A stretch of DNA of 64,000 bases from Artemia franciscana. Lineage: Eukaryota > Arthropoda > Branchiopoda > Anostraca > Artemiidae. A program made the translations under genes and the position numbers. The notes beneath the pieces were generated by a model. That model saw only the letters and a list, made by a program, of their open reading frames with translations. It ran no database searches and had not been told where the DNA came from. The stretch is taken from NCBI RefSeq assembly GCF_032884065.1, contig NC_088873.1, forward strand, positions 9,311,702-9,375,701. Direction: 5' to 3'. Below, one piece after another: positions 22,970 through 41,009 of this stretch. Position 1 is the first letter of the stretch. The number at the start of each line of letters is the position of its first letter.

Positions 22970-23196
22970 CCTCGAATGTTAATAAAAGAGAAATATGCCA
23001 ATTTTAATCAGATCTCTACTCAGTCAAAGCCAACGAAGCCCAAGCTTTCCCTTTACAATGGTCCTAGTCAGAAACATGTTTCCAAGATTTTGGGGAAAGA
23101 AATCAGTTGTCCGAAAAAGGTGGAATCTCCAGTTCAAACGAAGATCAATAATTTTTTTCCTCATGTTGAAATGAGAAGCTTTTCTAACAGAGCCAG
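22970..23196 (+). CDS. Exon of the split gene: basic linker with PCNA-binding PIP box
   Basis: The acceptor TTTTTTTTTGTAG precedes 22970 and the donor CAG|GTAAGA follows 23196 (consensus). The exon starts in phase 0 and ends in phase 2. The peptide is Lys/Ser/Pro-rich (STQSKPTKPKLSLYNGP ... SCPKKVESPV) and then holds QTKINNFF (23135-23158). This fits the PIP-box rule Q-x-x-[ILM]-x-x-[FY]-[FY] exactly and has a nearby basic flank upstream. In known proteins this motif docks into the PCNA interdomain groove. The surroundings look disordered, as is usual for PIP boxes. Confidence 0.8.
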
Positions 23197-24769
23197 GTAA
23201 GAATGGTAAAAGGAGTAAGTTATTTTTCAGTTTTCCATTATCTATGTTTTTTCTTTCTTTTATATCTGTTTTTTTTTTCTTTGCTCTTTGATCATGGAAT
23301 CATCTAAAAAATTACTATTTGTACTGGTAATTTTAATTAAGCTACTTTTTGTAAACTCCTGCCTCAAGGGCCCTACTATAGGTCCTTCAACTATGCAATC
23401 GAAAAGTCTTATATGACTGATTTCACAAAAGTTCTAAATGTTCACCTTGGCGTTCAAATATAATTGTGTAGTCTCTGTCGTAATAAACTAATTGCATAAT
23501 TTAGGGTCCTTGCCCAGGGGTCTACAAAGATCTTGTTATTTTAACTTCGATGTTATACCAGTCAGCTTGAATGAAACTTAAACATTGTATGAAACACACA
23601 TACCAAACCTGTATTTCTTGTGTTTTTATTTAAAACTTAATGTTGGCCTTAAGTTTTTAATCAGAAACATCAACAATTCTTAAGCAGCACCAATAGTAGA
23701 AATAAAACACCCAGCTTGATTTGTACGCTAATTGGTAACAAATTTGGAAACTTGATTATGACTTCAGACCAATCAGGAGCATTCTCTGAATGCTGTTGAA
23801 ACATAAATATTTTAATGAAAATCACATACGACAGTTACCTATCTAGTGTGGATTGAAGGATCTGAGAAGGAGTACAACCTCTCGAGCATTAAATAAATTT
23901 CTCCTTAAATGCTTAAGCCGACTGCACCTTAAAAGCTGCCTCATCCCACGGAATTGAGCTAAAGATAATGGGTAAGTTTATAATTTATTTAGGGAACACT
24001 TATTATTCAAACCTGTCAGTACCTGCCCCCAAATACTTGTGTACTTAATTTAAAAATGCAATTTAAGAAAAGCTTTCTCTGAACATCCTTTTAAAAAGAA
24101 AACAAAGGCTACGAGAGAAGTTTAGGTCAAGTTATCTTTCTTGAATCTTTGAGTTTTCTAGCCTAGTTTTAAAACTACAAAGAAAATAACTGCCTCGACC
24201 TAGGGCATGGACAACAGTTCCATGCATATATGAACAGCTGATATGATATAGTAGTTTTCTTGCTGGGAACACCAGAACGGTATGTTGTCCAATTTAAGCC
24301 GTTCATCATATACAACTTTTACTAGTCTGGAAATGCAACATTTCCCAGGCACCGCTCGAGAGTAAGGAGTCAAATCCCTCTCGTCTATTTTTTTTCTATC
24401 ACTTTTTTATTGAAAGGGAGGTGGCTCATTCGATTGGAAATTCACAGATTTCATATCCTTTTTAAAGGGCATCAAGTCGACTCAGCTATTTTTCTGGCAC
24501 CACCACTACCCCTCTTACCCCCAATACATCTGATAAAAAATTTTCGAGATAGCCATTTTTCTCAGAATTTGCAAATAATGCAAACAATACGTCTCCAGGA
24601 ATAACTTGACCACGCCCCTAGCGTAAAGGTTTTAAGTTATGCAAATTGCCAACTGTTTACAGATAGGTTTTATGATGGAAAACGTGGGTATGTCTGTTTT
24701 GGGTGTCGCATTACCTCGAATCCTTCAGGAATCGTTCTCTATACCAATAGAAACACACCTTATGTAGAG
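23197..24769. other. Non-coding intron 4 DNA, nothing recognised
   Basis: No open frame with protein-like composition and no known repeat family. A few AATTGCATAATTTAGGGTCC-like phrases are shared with about 11955. Confidence 0.4.
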
Positions 24770-25340
24770 GAGGGAGGGTGTTAAGGGGCCTGGAAATGCG
24801 CCAAGTTTCTTTTGTCCCTGATCGGTTCAAAACTTACAGCCGTATGCACTTGGCTGAGAGGAACCTAATGGAAAAAGGGTGGCAAGGGTCCTCCGAAAAT
24901 AAAGCTAAAAAAGGTCAAAATTTTTTCGATCGCCTGAAAACTTGTATTCTATGTTTTTGGGTCCCCATTGCAAAAGAAAAAAAATATCGGTTCCCCCGAA
25001 AGAGCCACCAAGCGATCGATCAAAGAATTGTTTTTCTAAAGGTTTTGAAACTTGCACCCGTGAGTTTGTTGGCCAAGGGGATCCTAATAGAGAAAAAAAA
25101 ATGTGTAAATAGGTTTGCCTGAAAATTGGGTCTGAGAAGGGTTCAGAAGACATCTTTGTCTGGACGGCTTGACACTTAACGCCACAAGTCTTCGTGCCAA
25201 GGAAACCCTAATGAACAGAAACGATTTTAATCTGGGGTATCAACCCCAAAAAGGACAGCAAAATATTTTTCGAACTGTTTGAAACTTATATCCTTAAGTT
25301 CAAGAGCCATGGTGATACTAATGCACGATAAAAAAAAATT
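24770..25340. repeat. Degenerate tandem repeat, ~120-130-bp units
   Basis: Phrases such as GAAACTTGCACCCGTGAGTT, CACTTAACGCCACAAGTC and GAAACTTATATCCTTAAGTT, each followed by CCAAGGxxATCCTAATxxA, recur about four times. Units are strongly diverged. The apparent reading frames here are by-products. Confidence 0.5.
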
Positions 25341-25908
<568 letters not shown>

Positions 25909-25916
25909 TAGATAGA

Positions 25917-27306
25917 TAATTCTGTTCGTTTTAAGTTTTAATGTTATTCCTTACTTTCAGTTGGAAAAACTTGTTTTTTTTTTATTTATTAAAAACCACA
26001 AGTAGAACACATACGACATCTTTGGTTTATTGTCACATAAAAATCATAGTTATGAAGCTGCTTAAGGTAAAATTAAATGCTAAGATTGGCCGGACAATAA
26101 CAAAAACAAATTATTGATTATATTGGCCATTGTTTTACAAAATTTGAACTTTAGCGTAAAGAGCGAGGTATTGACGAGGGGGTGATCTCCTTCATATGCG
26201 TAATATGAGGGGGTTCGCCCCCTTTTCAGTACCTCGCTCTTTACGAAAAAGTTCGAATTTTATTTCCAATTCTTTAAGAATGACCCCTGAATCACATAGG
26301 CCGTTAAACTAGAATACATAGCTCTTTTGAAATTACTAAAAATACTTTCGCGTGAACAATGAGGTATTGTTGTGGGGACGAACCCCCTCATATACGTAAT
26401 AATTTCTGTTCGTTTTAAGTTTTAATATTGCTCCCTACTTTCAGTTGAAAACTTGTTTTTTTAATTTCATTTCTGATCGTTCTTTGAATAACGCTGGGAT
26501 ATACAGCATGCCTTCATAGAAATTATCTCCTCCGTGAAAAATTCCTCCTTGGAAAGATCTTCCTATTAACCCAATCCCCTCACCCCCACCAGAAAAATCC
26601 CCCTGAAAACGTCTGTAGGCTATACTTACGATTAAAAAGTACTATATGTAAACAATGGGCAAAGTTCATAACTTGCAGCTCTTCCCATGGGGACTGTGGT
26701 GATGAAGTCGTTCTCAAAGACGTAGTTAATAGATATTTTAACTATGCTGAAGAAAATGGCAATCTCAAAATTTTGATCCGGTGACTTTAGGAAAAAATGA
26801 GCGTGGGAGGGAGCCTAGTTGCTCTCCAATTTTTTTGATCGCTTAAAAAGGGCACTAGAACTTCAAATATCCGTTCAAATGAGTCCTGTTACAAAATTCT
26901 AGGACCAATTGGTCGATACGATCACCCTTGAGAAAAATAAAACAAATAAACACGCATCTGTGATCTTTCTTGTGGCAAAAATACAAAATCCCACATTTGT
27001 GCATATAGGAGCTTGAAACCTCTACAGTAGGGTTCTCTGATACGGTGAATCTGATGATGTGATTATCTTTAAGATTCTATTAATTTTAGGGGGTGTCTCG
27101 TCCTTTTTCGAAAATAAGGCAAATTTTCTCAGGCTCATAACTTTTGATGGGTAGAACTAAACTTGATGAAACTTATATATATAAAATCAGTATAAAAATT
27201 CAATTCTTTTGATGCATCTATTGGCATCTAAATGTGTTTTTTAGAGTTTGGTTATTATTGAGACGGGTCGCTCCTTACTTACAGTTCGTTACCACGAACT
27301 GTTTGA
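25917..27306 (+). mobile_element. Family A element, copy A2 (left end missing)
   Basis: It begins in the right arm of the usual fold-back (ATTCTGTTCGTTTTAAGTTT) and keeps a hairpin-forming CCTCGCTCTTTACG segment (26150-26250), the GACCCCTGAATCAC segment, the middle TCCTTACTTTCAGTTGAAAA module (about 26430) and the right half. It ends in the hairpin CAGTTCGTTACCACGAACTG at about 27282-27301 and GTTTGA. Confidence 0.85.
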
Positions 27307-29998
<2,692 letters not shown>

Positions 29999-31542
29999 TC
30001 TATATATATAAAAATAAGTTGTCTGTCTGTGGATGTGTGGATCAGGTGACGTCACCTGAAAAAACTGGATCAGGTGACGTCAAAACTGAAAAAACTAAAA
30101 AAGGCAAAAACTACAAAAAAAACTAAAAACTAATAAAAAAAATAAAAAAGCTAAAAAACTAAAAAAACTATAAAGGTAAAAACCAATAAAAAACTAAAAA
30201 AAAAAACTGAAAAAACTAAAAAAAGGCAAAAACTACAAAAAAAAAAACTAAAAACTAATAAAAAAAGTAAAAAAGCTAAAAAACTAAAAAAACTAAAAAA
30301 ACTAAAAAAAGGTAAAAAACTAAAAAAAAATAAAAAATAAAAAAAAAATAAAAAAAAGGAAAAAACTGAAAAATAAGCTAAAATAAAGGTAAAAACCAAT
30401 AAAAAACTAAAAAGAAAAAAAGGAAAAAACTAATAAATGACGACACTCAAAGAGAAAGCGACCAGGACAAAAGGAATGTTCGATTAGCAATCAACAAAGC
30501 ACCGGGACACAGGGAGTATAAATGACGACCAGGACATAAGTAAAAAAAAAAAACTATCTATATATATAAAAATAAGTTGTCTGTGGATCTGTGGATCGTG
30601 GATCAGGTGACGTCACCTGAAAAAACTGGATCAGGTGACGTCAAAACTGAAAAAACTAAAAAAAGGCAAAAACTACAAAAAAAAACTAAAAACTAATAAA
30701 AAAAATAAAAAAGCTAAAAAACTAAAAAAACTAAAAAAAGGCAAAAACTACAAAAAAAACTAAAAACTAATAAAAAAGCTAAAAAACTAAAAAAACTAAA
30801 AAAAAGGCAAAAACTACAAAAAAAACTAAAAACTAATAAAAAAAATAAAAAAGCTAAAAAACTAAAAAAACTAAAAAAACTAAAAAAAGGTAAAAAACTA
30901 AAAAAACTAAAAACTAAAAAAAAACTAAAAAAAAGGAAAAAACTAAAAAATAAGCTAAAATAAAGGTAAAAACCAATAAAAAACTAAAAAAAAAACTGAA
31001 AAAACTAAAAAAAGGCAAAAACTACAAAAATAAAACTAATAAAAAAACTAAAAAATCTAAAAATCTAAATAAACTAAAAAAGAAAAAAAAGGAAAAAAAT
31101 AAAGGAGAAAAACAAAACTAAAAAACGAATGTATATACAGACCGGTACACCGGGATACAAATGACGACCGGGACACAGGGAATATAAATGACGACCGGGA
31201 CACAGGGACACAACTACAACGGGGACACCGGGGGAAACAGGGGGATATAAATGACGACCGGGACAAAAAAACTAAAAAGAAAAAAAAACTAAAAACTAAT
31301 AAAAAAACTAAAAAATCTAAAAATCTAAATAAGCTAAAAAAGAAAAAAAAAGGAAAAAAATAAAGGAGAAAAACAAAACTAAAAAACGAATGTATATACA
31401 GACCGGGACACCGGGATACAAATGACGACCGGGACACAGGGAATATAAATGACGACCGGGACACAGGGACACAACTACAACGGGGACACCGGGGGAAACA
31501 GGGGGATGTAAATGACGACCGGGACACCGGGACAGGGAATGG

Positions 31543-31737
31543 TCGATTAGCAATCACCATCAACAAAGCTCAAGGGCAATCATTAGAATCATGAGGTATA
31601 GATCTGAATACAGATTGTTTTCCCATGGACCATTATATGTTGCATGTTCAAGAGTCGGTAAACCTGACAATCTATTTATATGCAAAGACAATGGGACAGC
31701 AAAGAATGTTGTATATTCGCAAGTTTTACGTAGTTAA
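31543..31737 (+). pseudogene. Helitron PIF1-type helicase C-terminal fragment
   Basis: Frames read LAITINKAQGQSLES, then GIDLNTDCF, then in another frame SHGPLYVACSRVGKPDNLFI and [12 protein letters not shown] with TAA at 31735. The NKAQGQS and LYVACSRV segments are motifs V and VI of the PIF1-like helicase of Helitrons, so the end of the protein is clear. A TGA at 31592 and a one-base loss in the T-run near 31617 disable it. No upstream helicase motifs are present. Confidence 0.8.
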
Positions 31738-31850
31738 AACCATATATATATATATCTATCTATATTCACAGGTGGGACATAGGGACACAACTACAATGGC
31801 GCGTAACTATTATGGCGCGTAACGACTTACGCGCGCGGGGGGGCTTGGGG

Positions 31851-33465
<1,615 letters not shown>

Positions 33466-33565
33466 GCCTAACACCCCAGCAAAGCCAGAAGCGGAATCCC
33501 AGTTCTTTCGAATGACAAAGCTGGTGGATGATTACGACGATGATAATCTTCTAGATGATTGGTAA
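33466..33565 (+). CDS. Terminal exon of the split gene: acidic C terminus
   Basis: The acceptor CTTCTTGTAG ends at 33465. The first base completes an Arg codon with the two bases left from the previous exon, and the frame then reads PNTPAKPEAESQFFRMTKL followed by VDDYDDDNLLDDW and TAA (33563-33565). SQFFRM resembles a degenerate second PIP-like or hydrophobic docking site. The acidic tail with Tyr and Trp is the type that often contacts the RPA70 N domain or other basic clefts; that is inference. A 3' UTR of about 310-330 bases follows. Confidence 0.75.
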
Positions 33566-33876
33566 CATCCTCGTCTCTGTTAGATTTGGCATCTATCTAT
33601 GAACTTTCTTTTTTGTTATTTTTATGTATTTTAATGCCTTGAAAGGGCATTTCGTTGTGTAGATGGTCAGTAATGTCTCCGCTTTTTCAAATTTCTCAGG
33701 ACATTTGAGGTTGACAAGCTATTCCGGCCATGTTGTAACGTAGTTTATTCGTACTGTTTCTTTTCGTAAAGTGTTTTTTTCTTCGCGTCGGTATCCATGT
33801 TGATTTTTCAATATACTATTTTTTATAGGTCTGTAAAAGTGCTCATATGCCCGTAGTGCATAAAAACTGAAATCTG

Positions 33877-33882
33877 AATAAA
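33877..33882 (+). promoter_or_regulatory. Polyadenylation signal AATAAA of the split gene
   Basis: A canonical AATAAA lies about 310 bases after the stop codon and is followed within 30 bases by T-rich DNA (GACTTTTTTCAATTCTTATTG), a usual cleavage and polyadenylation context. No other gene signal is nearby. Confidence 0.6.
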
Positions 33883-33900
33883 GACTTTTTTCAATTCTTA

Positions 33901-36833
33901 TTGTTACTTTTTGTTTCTTTCGTTATTAGCAAAATATATTTAAATGCAAAGCACAGATTTTCTAGTTGTAAGCCTTTTTTCTTTCTGTGGTATAGATACA
34001 TATAAAACGAAGATTACTTCTGATGGAGTCAAATATCGATGTTCAAACTTGAAAAGATCATAGATTACAATTATACTAAATATGAGGGGATGGGGCAGCC
34101 GTACATCTCAGGCTTTCGTGCTAAATTTTGGCTTTTGTGAAAGCATCTCCGAGCGCAAGAAGCAAAGCTAGCTGGTAATAGCGACTGTGTTGTTTTCCTT
34201 TTACCTCTCAAGATGCTTCAATAGAAAATGTTGTTTATTTTATAATTGCATCGTTCTCGAAGCATTGCAGCAAGAAACTAAAATTTTCGTTAATAGTTTT
34301 GTTTTGTAAGAGATCTAAACACCTCCAATATGTTGACAAAACACTGCACAATGCCAATCAGGCTTAGTAATGTGCAGCTCTGAAAGTTTAAATACTATCT
34401 TCTGATATGAGTTTCGAATTGTGTTGTCAGATTTAGGATTTTCAGATTATCTTTCAAAATTCCCATAAATCTGTTTTGGCAATAAACTTTTACTGTTAAG
34501 ACTAATCGAAATCATATTTATCATTCCTGAATCAGCTTCAATTTTTTTTTCTCGATTGACAGCTGTTTTTTGTTACAAACAAGCTGTTGACAGGTTGTTT
34601 TTTAATTTATCTTTTACTATGGGCTTTCAAGTTTTATTTCCAGGTTTGAAAGTCACTATTCAGACGCTTACGCTTTTCTTTGTCGCTATACAGAGCTTAC
34701 ACTTTGCTCCTATCTTTGTAGTTACGTCAGAAAACTGCCATTGGCAACAAAATGAACTTTTTTAATTGAGGACAGATGGTTTCTTTTTAACAGTTTCCAA
34801 TAATTCTTGATGAGCTTAGCGAAAAAAAAAATGAGCTTACTTAATTGTACGGCCTTAGTCATTTGTAAAAAAAATTGCTCATGAGATACACTATTTAGAG
34901 GAGGCGCTGACAACTCCATCGTTTAGGCATTTTGAAAAACGTTGAATGATAAATGAGGAGCTTATCAAAAATGAAGTATCAGTTTTTTGTTAAAAAAAGA
35001 AAAATACTCACGAGATGGATGTTTGGGAGAACTTCGAGGAGTTGACAACTTCTTCGTTTTGGTGCACATAGGGGACAAATACGGGAAATGACTGTGTAAA
35101 ACGAGCTAAATCCTGATGCATGGAAAGATCAAGCTAATTCTTTGTTTGACGAAGAAGCAAGCTAGATCCGGACTCAGTGCAAAAACAAGTTAAGCTGAAA
35201 CTGTAGTTAATCCTCTCTCCATGGCAACTTTTTACTAGGGAGTTATCTTAATTTTTAAGTTTAGAGAATCCAAGGGGGTAGTTGACCCTCCCACAACCCT
35301 TACCCTCCCACGCTAGCTTTTTAACAGAAAGATAAATAAAATGGGCTTATGGTCCCTTCCTCCTAATGCCAAATTGTTGCCGAAAATTAGGCATGTTGCA
35401 CCTTCTTTGAAGTGGCATCAGAATGGCTTGTATGAAATGAAAGGTAAGTGGGTGTTTTACCTTGTTTTAACCAGAAACATTCAAAGATGTTGCCTCTCAT
35501 AGGCATCAAAATGGCTGGCATCAAATGAAAGGCATGCATATTTTTTTTTTTACCTTGTCTGAACCAGAAACTTGCAAGAATCTTCCGTTTGTGTCTTTAT
35601 AGGACAATAGTGCGCACAGTTGCTGGACTAATTCAAAACTCCCCTTGTGGCCCTTCGAAACTCTCCCTTCCCTGGTACCCCTAAAAACTTTTTAGCTTAA
35701 ATATTGACATGTAGTGCGTTTTTCTACTCGGAATCAAGTAAGGATTTTTAATGTATATTATTAGGGACATAAAGTTGGCCCCTGGCCCCTTCAAAACCTT
35801 CACACTTCACCGCCAAATTTTCAGTAGAAAGGCATACAGGCTTTTTCCCCATAGATTTGAAAGTGATGGGGTATTTACCTCGGGAAAATGGGACATGAGA
35901 ATGAAGATCTCTAGAGGCGTAAACCCCTTCTTTGACGTTTGCACGAAATTTGTCAAACACGCTTAACCCTTATGTGGCAAGTACCTCGGGGTATGAGGAC
36001 GGAGAGAACGTATTTTAAGATACCCATGCCACTTGCACTCCCCACCCATCTCTCGCACGAAATTATTTTATTCATTTGAAATTTGTTAGACACGTATTTA
36101 AAGCCAAGGAGACCTTGTCAAAGAAATTTCATATCGTTAAACTTTACTGATCATGAGATAAAAGGTTTAGAAATTCTATATTTTAGGGATTTTTAACCTA
36201 TCAAGGACAGTGAATTAGAAACAATAATTGGTATGTGCTTTTATCTTCAGGAAGAAGACCTAGATACCTCTGAAGCTCTTTGTTATTGGTTTGCTACATG
36301 CATTTGAGGATTAAGAAATTCCTTGTAATCTCTGTCAAATGGAATGGGTAATCCAAATTGGCAGAGCTTGATCGTCTTCAGGCTCGAGGTACTACGTATT
36401 TGTACTCTATTTGTCTGACTTTTTTGAGCATTTGACAGTAGGAAAAAGGGTCTTCATAAATTGGATTGCGCAAGATCCTTACAAATAAAACAAATGCATG
36501 TGTGTCTGACTGTTTGTCTGTCCTGTATGCATTACTACAATGTTCATCTGAGGTTGTTAAGTACAATCTTGCAAAGGTTTTAGGTATTAATCTTCAACCC
36601 CCCCCCCCCCCCCGCCCGCCCCAAGGGCCTCTTGTTACTTTTTATGCCGACTGAAATTACAAACCCCTCAACATATACACTTGACAGTTGCTTTTTGTTA
36701 CATTATTCACATTTCCTGGATATTAGGGGTAGTTAATTATGAATTATGCAACCTAAGACATTCCAAAATTACATATTCAACCTAATATTTCAAGTTCTTT
36801 TCAAATTTAGAAATACTATTGTTATTTTACATA
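33901..36833. other. Intergenic DNA with short local duplications, no gene recognised
   Basis: Diverged tandem pairs are visible: about 130 bp at 34840-35060 (CTCATGAGAT and CTCACGAGAT contexts) and about 115 bp at 35400-35590 (GGCATCAAAATGGCTGGCAT type). A run of 14 C lies at about 36600. No exon-like frame with splice signals was found. Confidence 0.4.
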
Positions 36834-37090
36834 TGAGGAAAATTTTCCAAAGGGAGATTCAACGGGGAAGGATTTTCCAAGGGAAATCTTCAGTGGGGAG
36901 GGGGAAGATTTTCAGTGGAGGAGGATTCATCGCAGGAGGGTAATTTTTGGAAGGGAGAGTTGCCCCGGGGTAATTTTAAAAATATTTTTTTTAAATTTAA
37001 TAAAAAAAATCGCTATTCATACAGGAGGTGGGGGATTTTCTTCGGAGGATGAGTTTTCCGTAGTGAAAAATTTTCCGCACATGGATCGTG
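36834..37090. repeat. Dispersed G/C-rich patch (GGAAGATTTTCC phrases)
   Basis: Short phrases such as GGGGAAGGATTTTCCAAGGG and GGGAAGATTTTCAGTGGAGG repeat with variation. Related patches, mostly in the opposite orientation, lie at 9727-9880, 40838-40950 and 63690-63740. Confidence 0.5.
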
Positions 37091-40000
37091 AGCCTGGTTC
37101 CTCGATCTTCAGAGGAAGGCTATTGTATCGCGTGTGCCTAAAAAGAACAGGCCAGTAGTTTTGACCTTTTCAATGCTACCTAACCAAAATAGATGCAAGC
37201 TCAGAGCTCCCATTTGGTCCCTAAAACTGGAGGTCCCTAAAAGTTCTTCAAAAAATTTTCAAGGCCTTAATAGTCCCTTTTTGTAAGATTAAGCCATGTC
37301 AATACTTCAGCCAAAAAGTCTTTTTAGTGTCTGACCTTTAGTGTCATAAGACTTGAAAATAATTTTAAGGCTACAGCGTCCAATTCTTATTAATAATGAT
37401 GGACGAAAAGATTTCATACCCTTTGCCTCGGAGGGTTTTTTTCAAAATTTTTCCTCAGCTTGCCTTTAATGGACTATTAAATTCGCCAGAGTAGTCATTG
37501 ATGTCGAGCCCTTGCGTATTTCACCCTTACATCATTGTTGCAGTGGTACCTGCAACCTAGAAGAGGACGATCCTCAGTCCATAGTAACCGAAAATTAAAA
37601 ACGATTTAAAAAAGAACTTAAATAAAAGAAATCCAGGAATGGTAACTGTTATTCACTTTTAATTCAACAGTAATTTGTAATCACAAAATGTTTTCTTTCA
37701 GAACAGAGAAAAAGCGGTTGCTGATAACTGCACTTCTGAAGAAGTCTACTGGAAAAAAGCCCCAAAAAAATAAATAATAATACAAACAAGTGATTTTGAA
37801 ATCTCGCGGTATTATGATTTTCTGGTCATTAACTGAAGTGGTTACTAATGTATTTTTTCAATTTTTGTCTAATCATAATTGAAAACCAAGAAAAAAAAGA
37901 AACCTGAGAAGATTAAAATGGAAAGCTAAGTGGTCGATTCATCTTGACACTACCCATGTCTTTTCAGAAGAGAATGGCTTTACCCGTGATCGTTCCTAAC
38001 CGTCCTGTTTTCAGGTTTTGGAGAAATCGGTATGAATATTGAGTATGATATTGATTGTGTGATTTATACGGTAAAAACAGCAGGAATAGGTCCCTAAATG
38101 TCCCTTTTTCTGCCAAAAAAGTCCCTGGAGTCTCTATTTTTGAAACTTTGAACCTGTAGAAGCTCTGCAAGCTGGAGACAGTTGAGTTTAACGACGCAAA
38201 TGAATCCATCGTTGCCAGTTTAGTTCAGATATGTGCCAACTACAGTACCAGCCGTTTCTTTCAGCGTTTGCCAAACATATATAAATATTTAATGGTAGGC
38301 TAAGAAAGGAAAAACAGTTTCTTATAAGCTATTGACGGTTACAGCTAAGGGTACCCCTTCTTCCATTACTTTCCTACTTGGCAAAAATAAAGATGAGTTT
38401 ATCTCCACTCTTGGTGTTTGTAAAGAATTCATCTCATCTAGGATTTTCTCCTAATCCCTTTGAGGTTCTCTGTATCTATTCTTATGTCCGTAAGTTCGAA
38501 ATCTGCTGAATTAGCCTCCTCAGAATCTGTGACATTATGAAAAATGCTTTTGCAGATGCTTTAATCACAGTAAAACGAAATTTCTGTTTTAATATTTTGA
38601 TGCCTGCAAAACATGTTTTTTCAAACCAAATTCGTCAAGATTGAAGATGAACTTCGCAAAATATGAGTCCATTAAATCTGAGAAAATAATAAAAAATCAT
38701 GAAAAATGAAATTACGGTCAAAACTTAACCTAGAAGGGTTAGCCCCTTAAGACGAAGTCGCAAAATCTGTCCAAATGTGTTTATAGGGTGTCTATACTGT
38801 TACAAGAAAATAGCATAGAAACAAGAAAACATGTACGCTTAATCTTAGAAACTAGACCCCCTGAAGTGCGACAGGAAAGGGATACCATAAAGGCTTTGTA
38901 GCTGCTGAATAGAGATTCGTCGTCGCCAGCATTGTCAGCCTTAATGCTAACAATTAAATTCAACATCAGGGTACCTCCCTTACTTTCCAGATGTACATCA
39001 ACCTCGCCTAGTGTAAATAATAATAACGATATTGAAAGTAAAAAAAATAGTGTAAAACTTCATATAATTTAAATTAGCATTCACTTTTGATGTTTGGGGT
39101 TCGTAGTCACAGTAAATGGGAACTGCGCCGAGCATATTAAATTTATGATTTTACGTTGTAAGGCAGTTGCATGTGCTCTAATTCGACAAAAAAAATATCA
39201 TACCAATTAAAAATATGAAGATTCTAAAGTACCTTTTGTTGGCTAAGGTCTTACCAATTGCCCATTCTGGTCGTTAGTTGCGGGGGACTGCCATGGTGAA
39301 AAAACTGGACTCTCTGAAGTTTCTGTATTTTAAAAAAGTTAAAGGCCACCAAAGTAATTTTTATTAGTTTGGTTCTTAAGGTCAGGCTTACCGAATCTGC
39401 ATCATTTGAGGACCGTTCAGATGATTAAGTATTGGCTGAATGTAACACGTTTGCTTGATAACTGCTTGGTGAAGGTGGCTTAAACTGAGATGTTGAATTC
39501 AATTAAAGAGGTAAAATGGTCACAACAGGTTAAAACCCTTCTATATAATGCTGGCCTCTCGTGAGCACGGAATGAGGTCAGGGTCCCCAAAGTTAACCCA
39601 GTGATTTTCTTTGTGAGTTTGAATCGTGCCCTTTGGACCAGCAGATTCAGGTTTGGCTAATTGGTATAGAGAATTCTTGCACCCCATGTTTTTATAGCCA
39701 GACTGGTAGGGGATGGTGAGTATTATTTGAAACTGAACCTACATTATATATCCCGTAAGTGGCTGACACAAATGCTGGAAAATTGCGTGCAGCTGCATGA
39801 GCGTACTGCGTGTCACGTGATGAGGAGGGCTCTGAAGGTAGGTGTGCTAGGTAGGCTCTGGAGGTAGGAGTATGGGGATGGACTGGGCTAGAACATTTTC
39901 CGAATAAATGCCAAAGTTTTAATAATTCAAGGACTAGATTTCTTAGAGAGGATGTGCTGCTGCTACACGGTAATTTTTGGGCTAATCCGACAGATCTAGT

Positions 40001-40837
40001 TTTTATAATTGGCGGTTTTATAGAGCAAGGTGTGAAGGCATGGAAGACAGTGACTTAACTTTTTTGAGTTTAATTGTTAGTTTTCTGTATTTTCGCGTTT
40101 GTTGTTGTGTGTCTCGCCACTGGCTTTTAAGTAAAGGTATGTTTGCTTCAGTTTGCTCAGTCGTGGTTTTCTCGTCATGACTGAGTATGAAGGGTAGTTC
40201 GGGTTTATGAATGATATCTTAACAGTGAATCTTCCAAACTGTCCTTCCATCTTATCATTTTCGGCTAGGTTCTTATGAAAATATTGTCTTTTTTGCCTTT
40301 CTGAGAGTCGGATAATTGGTGCACTTTTTCTCCTATTTTTCAACTGTAATATAAATTGTAATGCTTTATATAAATTTGTAAACATATGTTGTTTTCTTCA
40401 GCTCATCGTTTAATGACCTTGAATTATCATTAAAACACTTCAGTAATTGGTACGTTTTCCCTTATTTAAAATAAAAAGGACCTTGCCAACTTGGATGTCT
40501 TGAAAACTGTAAATTGAAGAGGGAGGGAACAGTCCGACACACCACTGACAATAATTAAAGCTGAGGGTGGAGATAAAGTTGTTAGAAAAATTTTCTATCA
40601 AAGGTTGAGCATTTTTCATAATTTTACGTTCAGAGTCAGTCAATTATTTACAGAAACTGTTTATCACCCTTTGTGCACATTCTCAAACCTTCTCTTCTCA
40701 CATTTTTCTTTTGCGTGAAATTTGATGAGTACCCAGTTATATCTGGCAGCCGAACTTTTTGCGTCTTTAGAAGTATTTTCCCAAGTCCAAAAACAGGGGC
40801 CAGCGTTCTAACACGGAAAATTCTAACCACGTAAAAT
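37091..40837. other. Intergenic DNA; weak candidate exon at 37702-37775, otherwise nothing seen
   Basis: Most of this stretch shows no gene, RNA or repeat that I recognise. At 37702 a good acceptor (TTTTCTTTCAG) opens a short Lys-rich frame, TEKKRLLITALLKKSTGKKP, ending at a stop near 37775. It is discussed as a finding. Confidence 0.35.
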
Positions 40838-40950
40838 CCCCCCACAGATATACTCCAACTGAAAAATTCCCCACCCACGGGGAATTATCCCAGTGGAAAA
40901 TCCCCCAAAGAAAACTGACCCAAATAATTCCCCCACAAGTAAATATGAGC
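40838..40950. repeat. Dispersed G/C-rich patch (GGAAAATCCCCC phrases)
   Basis: Repeated AAAATTCCCCACCCACGGGG and GTGGAAAATCCCCCAAAG phrases, related to the patches at 9727, 36834 and 63690. Confidence 0.5.
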
Positions 40951-41009
40951 AGCCATAGAGAAATCACAAAATAGGTATCTGAAATGTCAATCAGATGTCC
41001 TTAGGGGTA

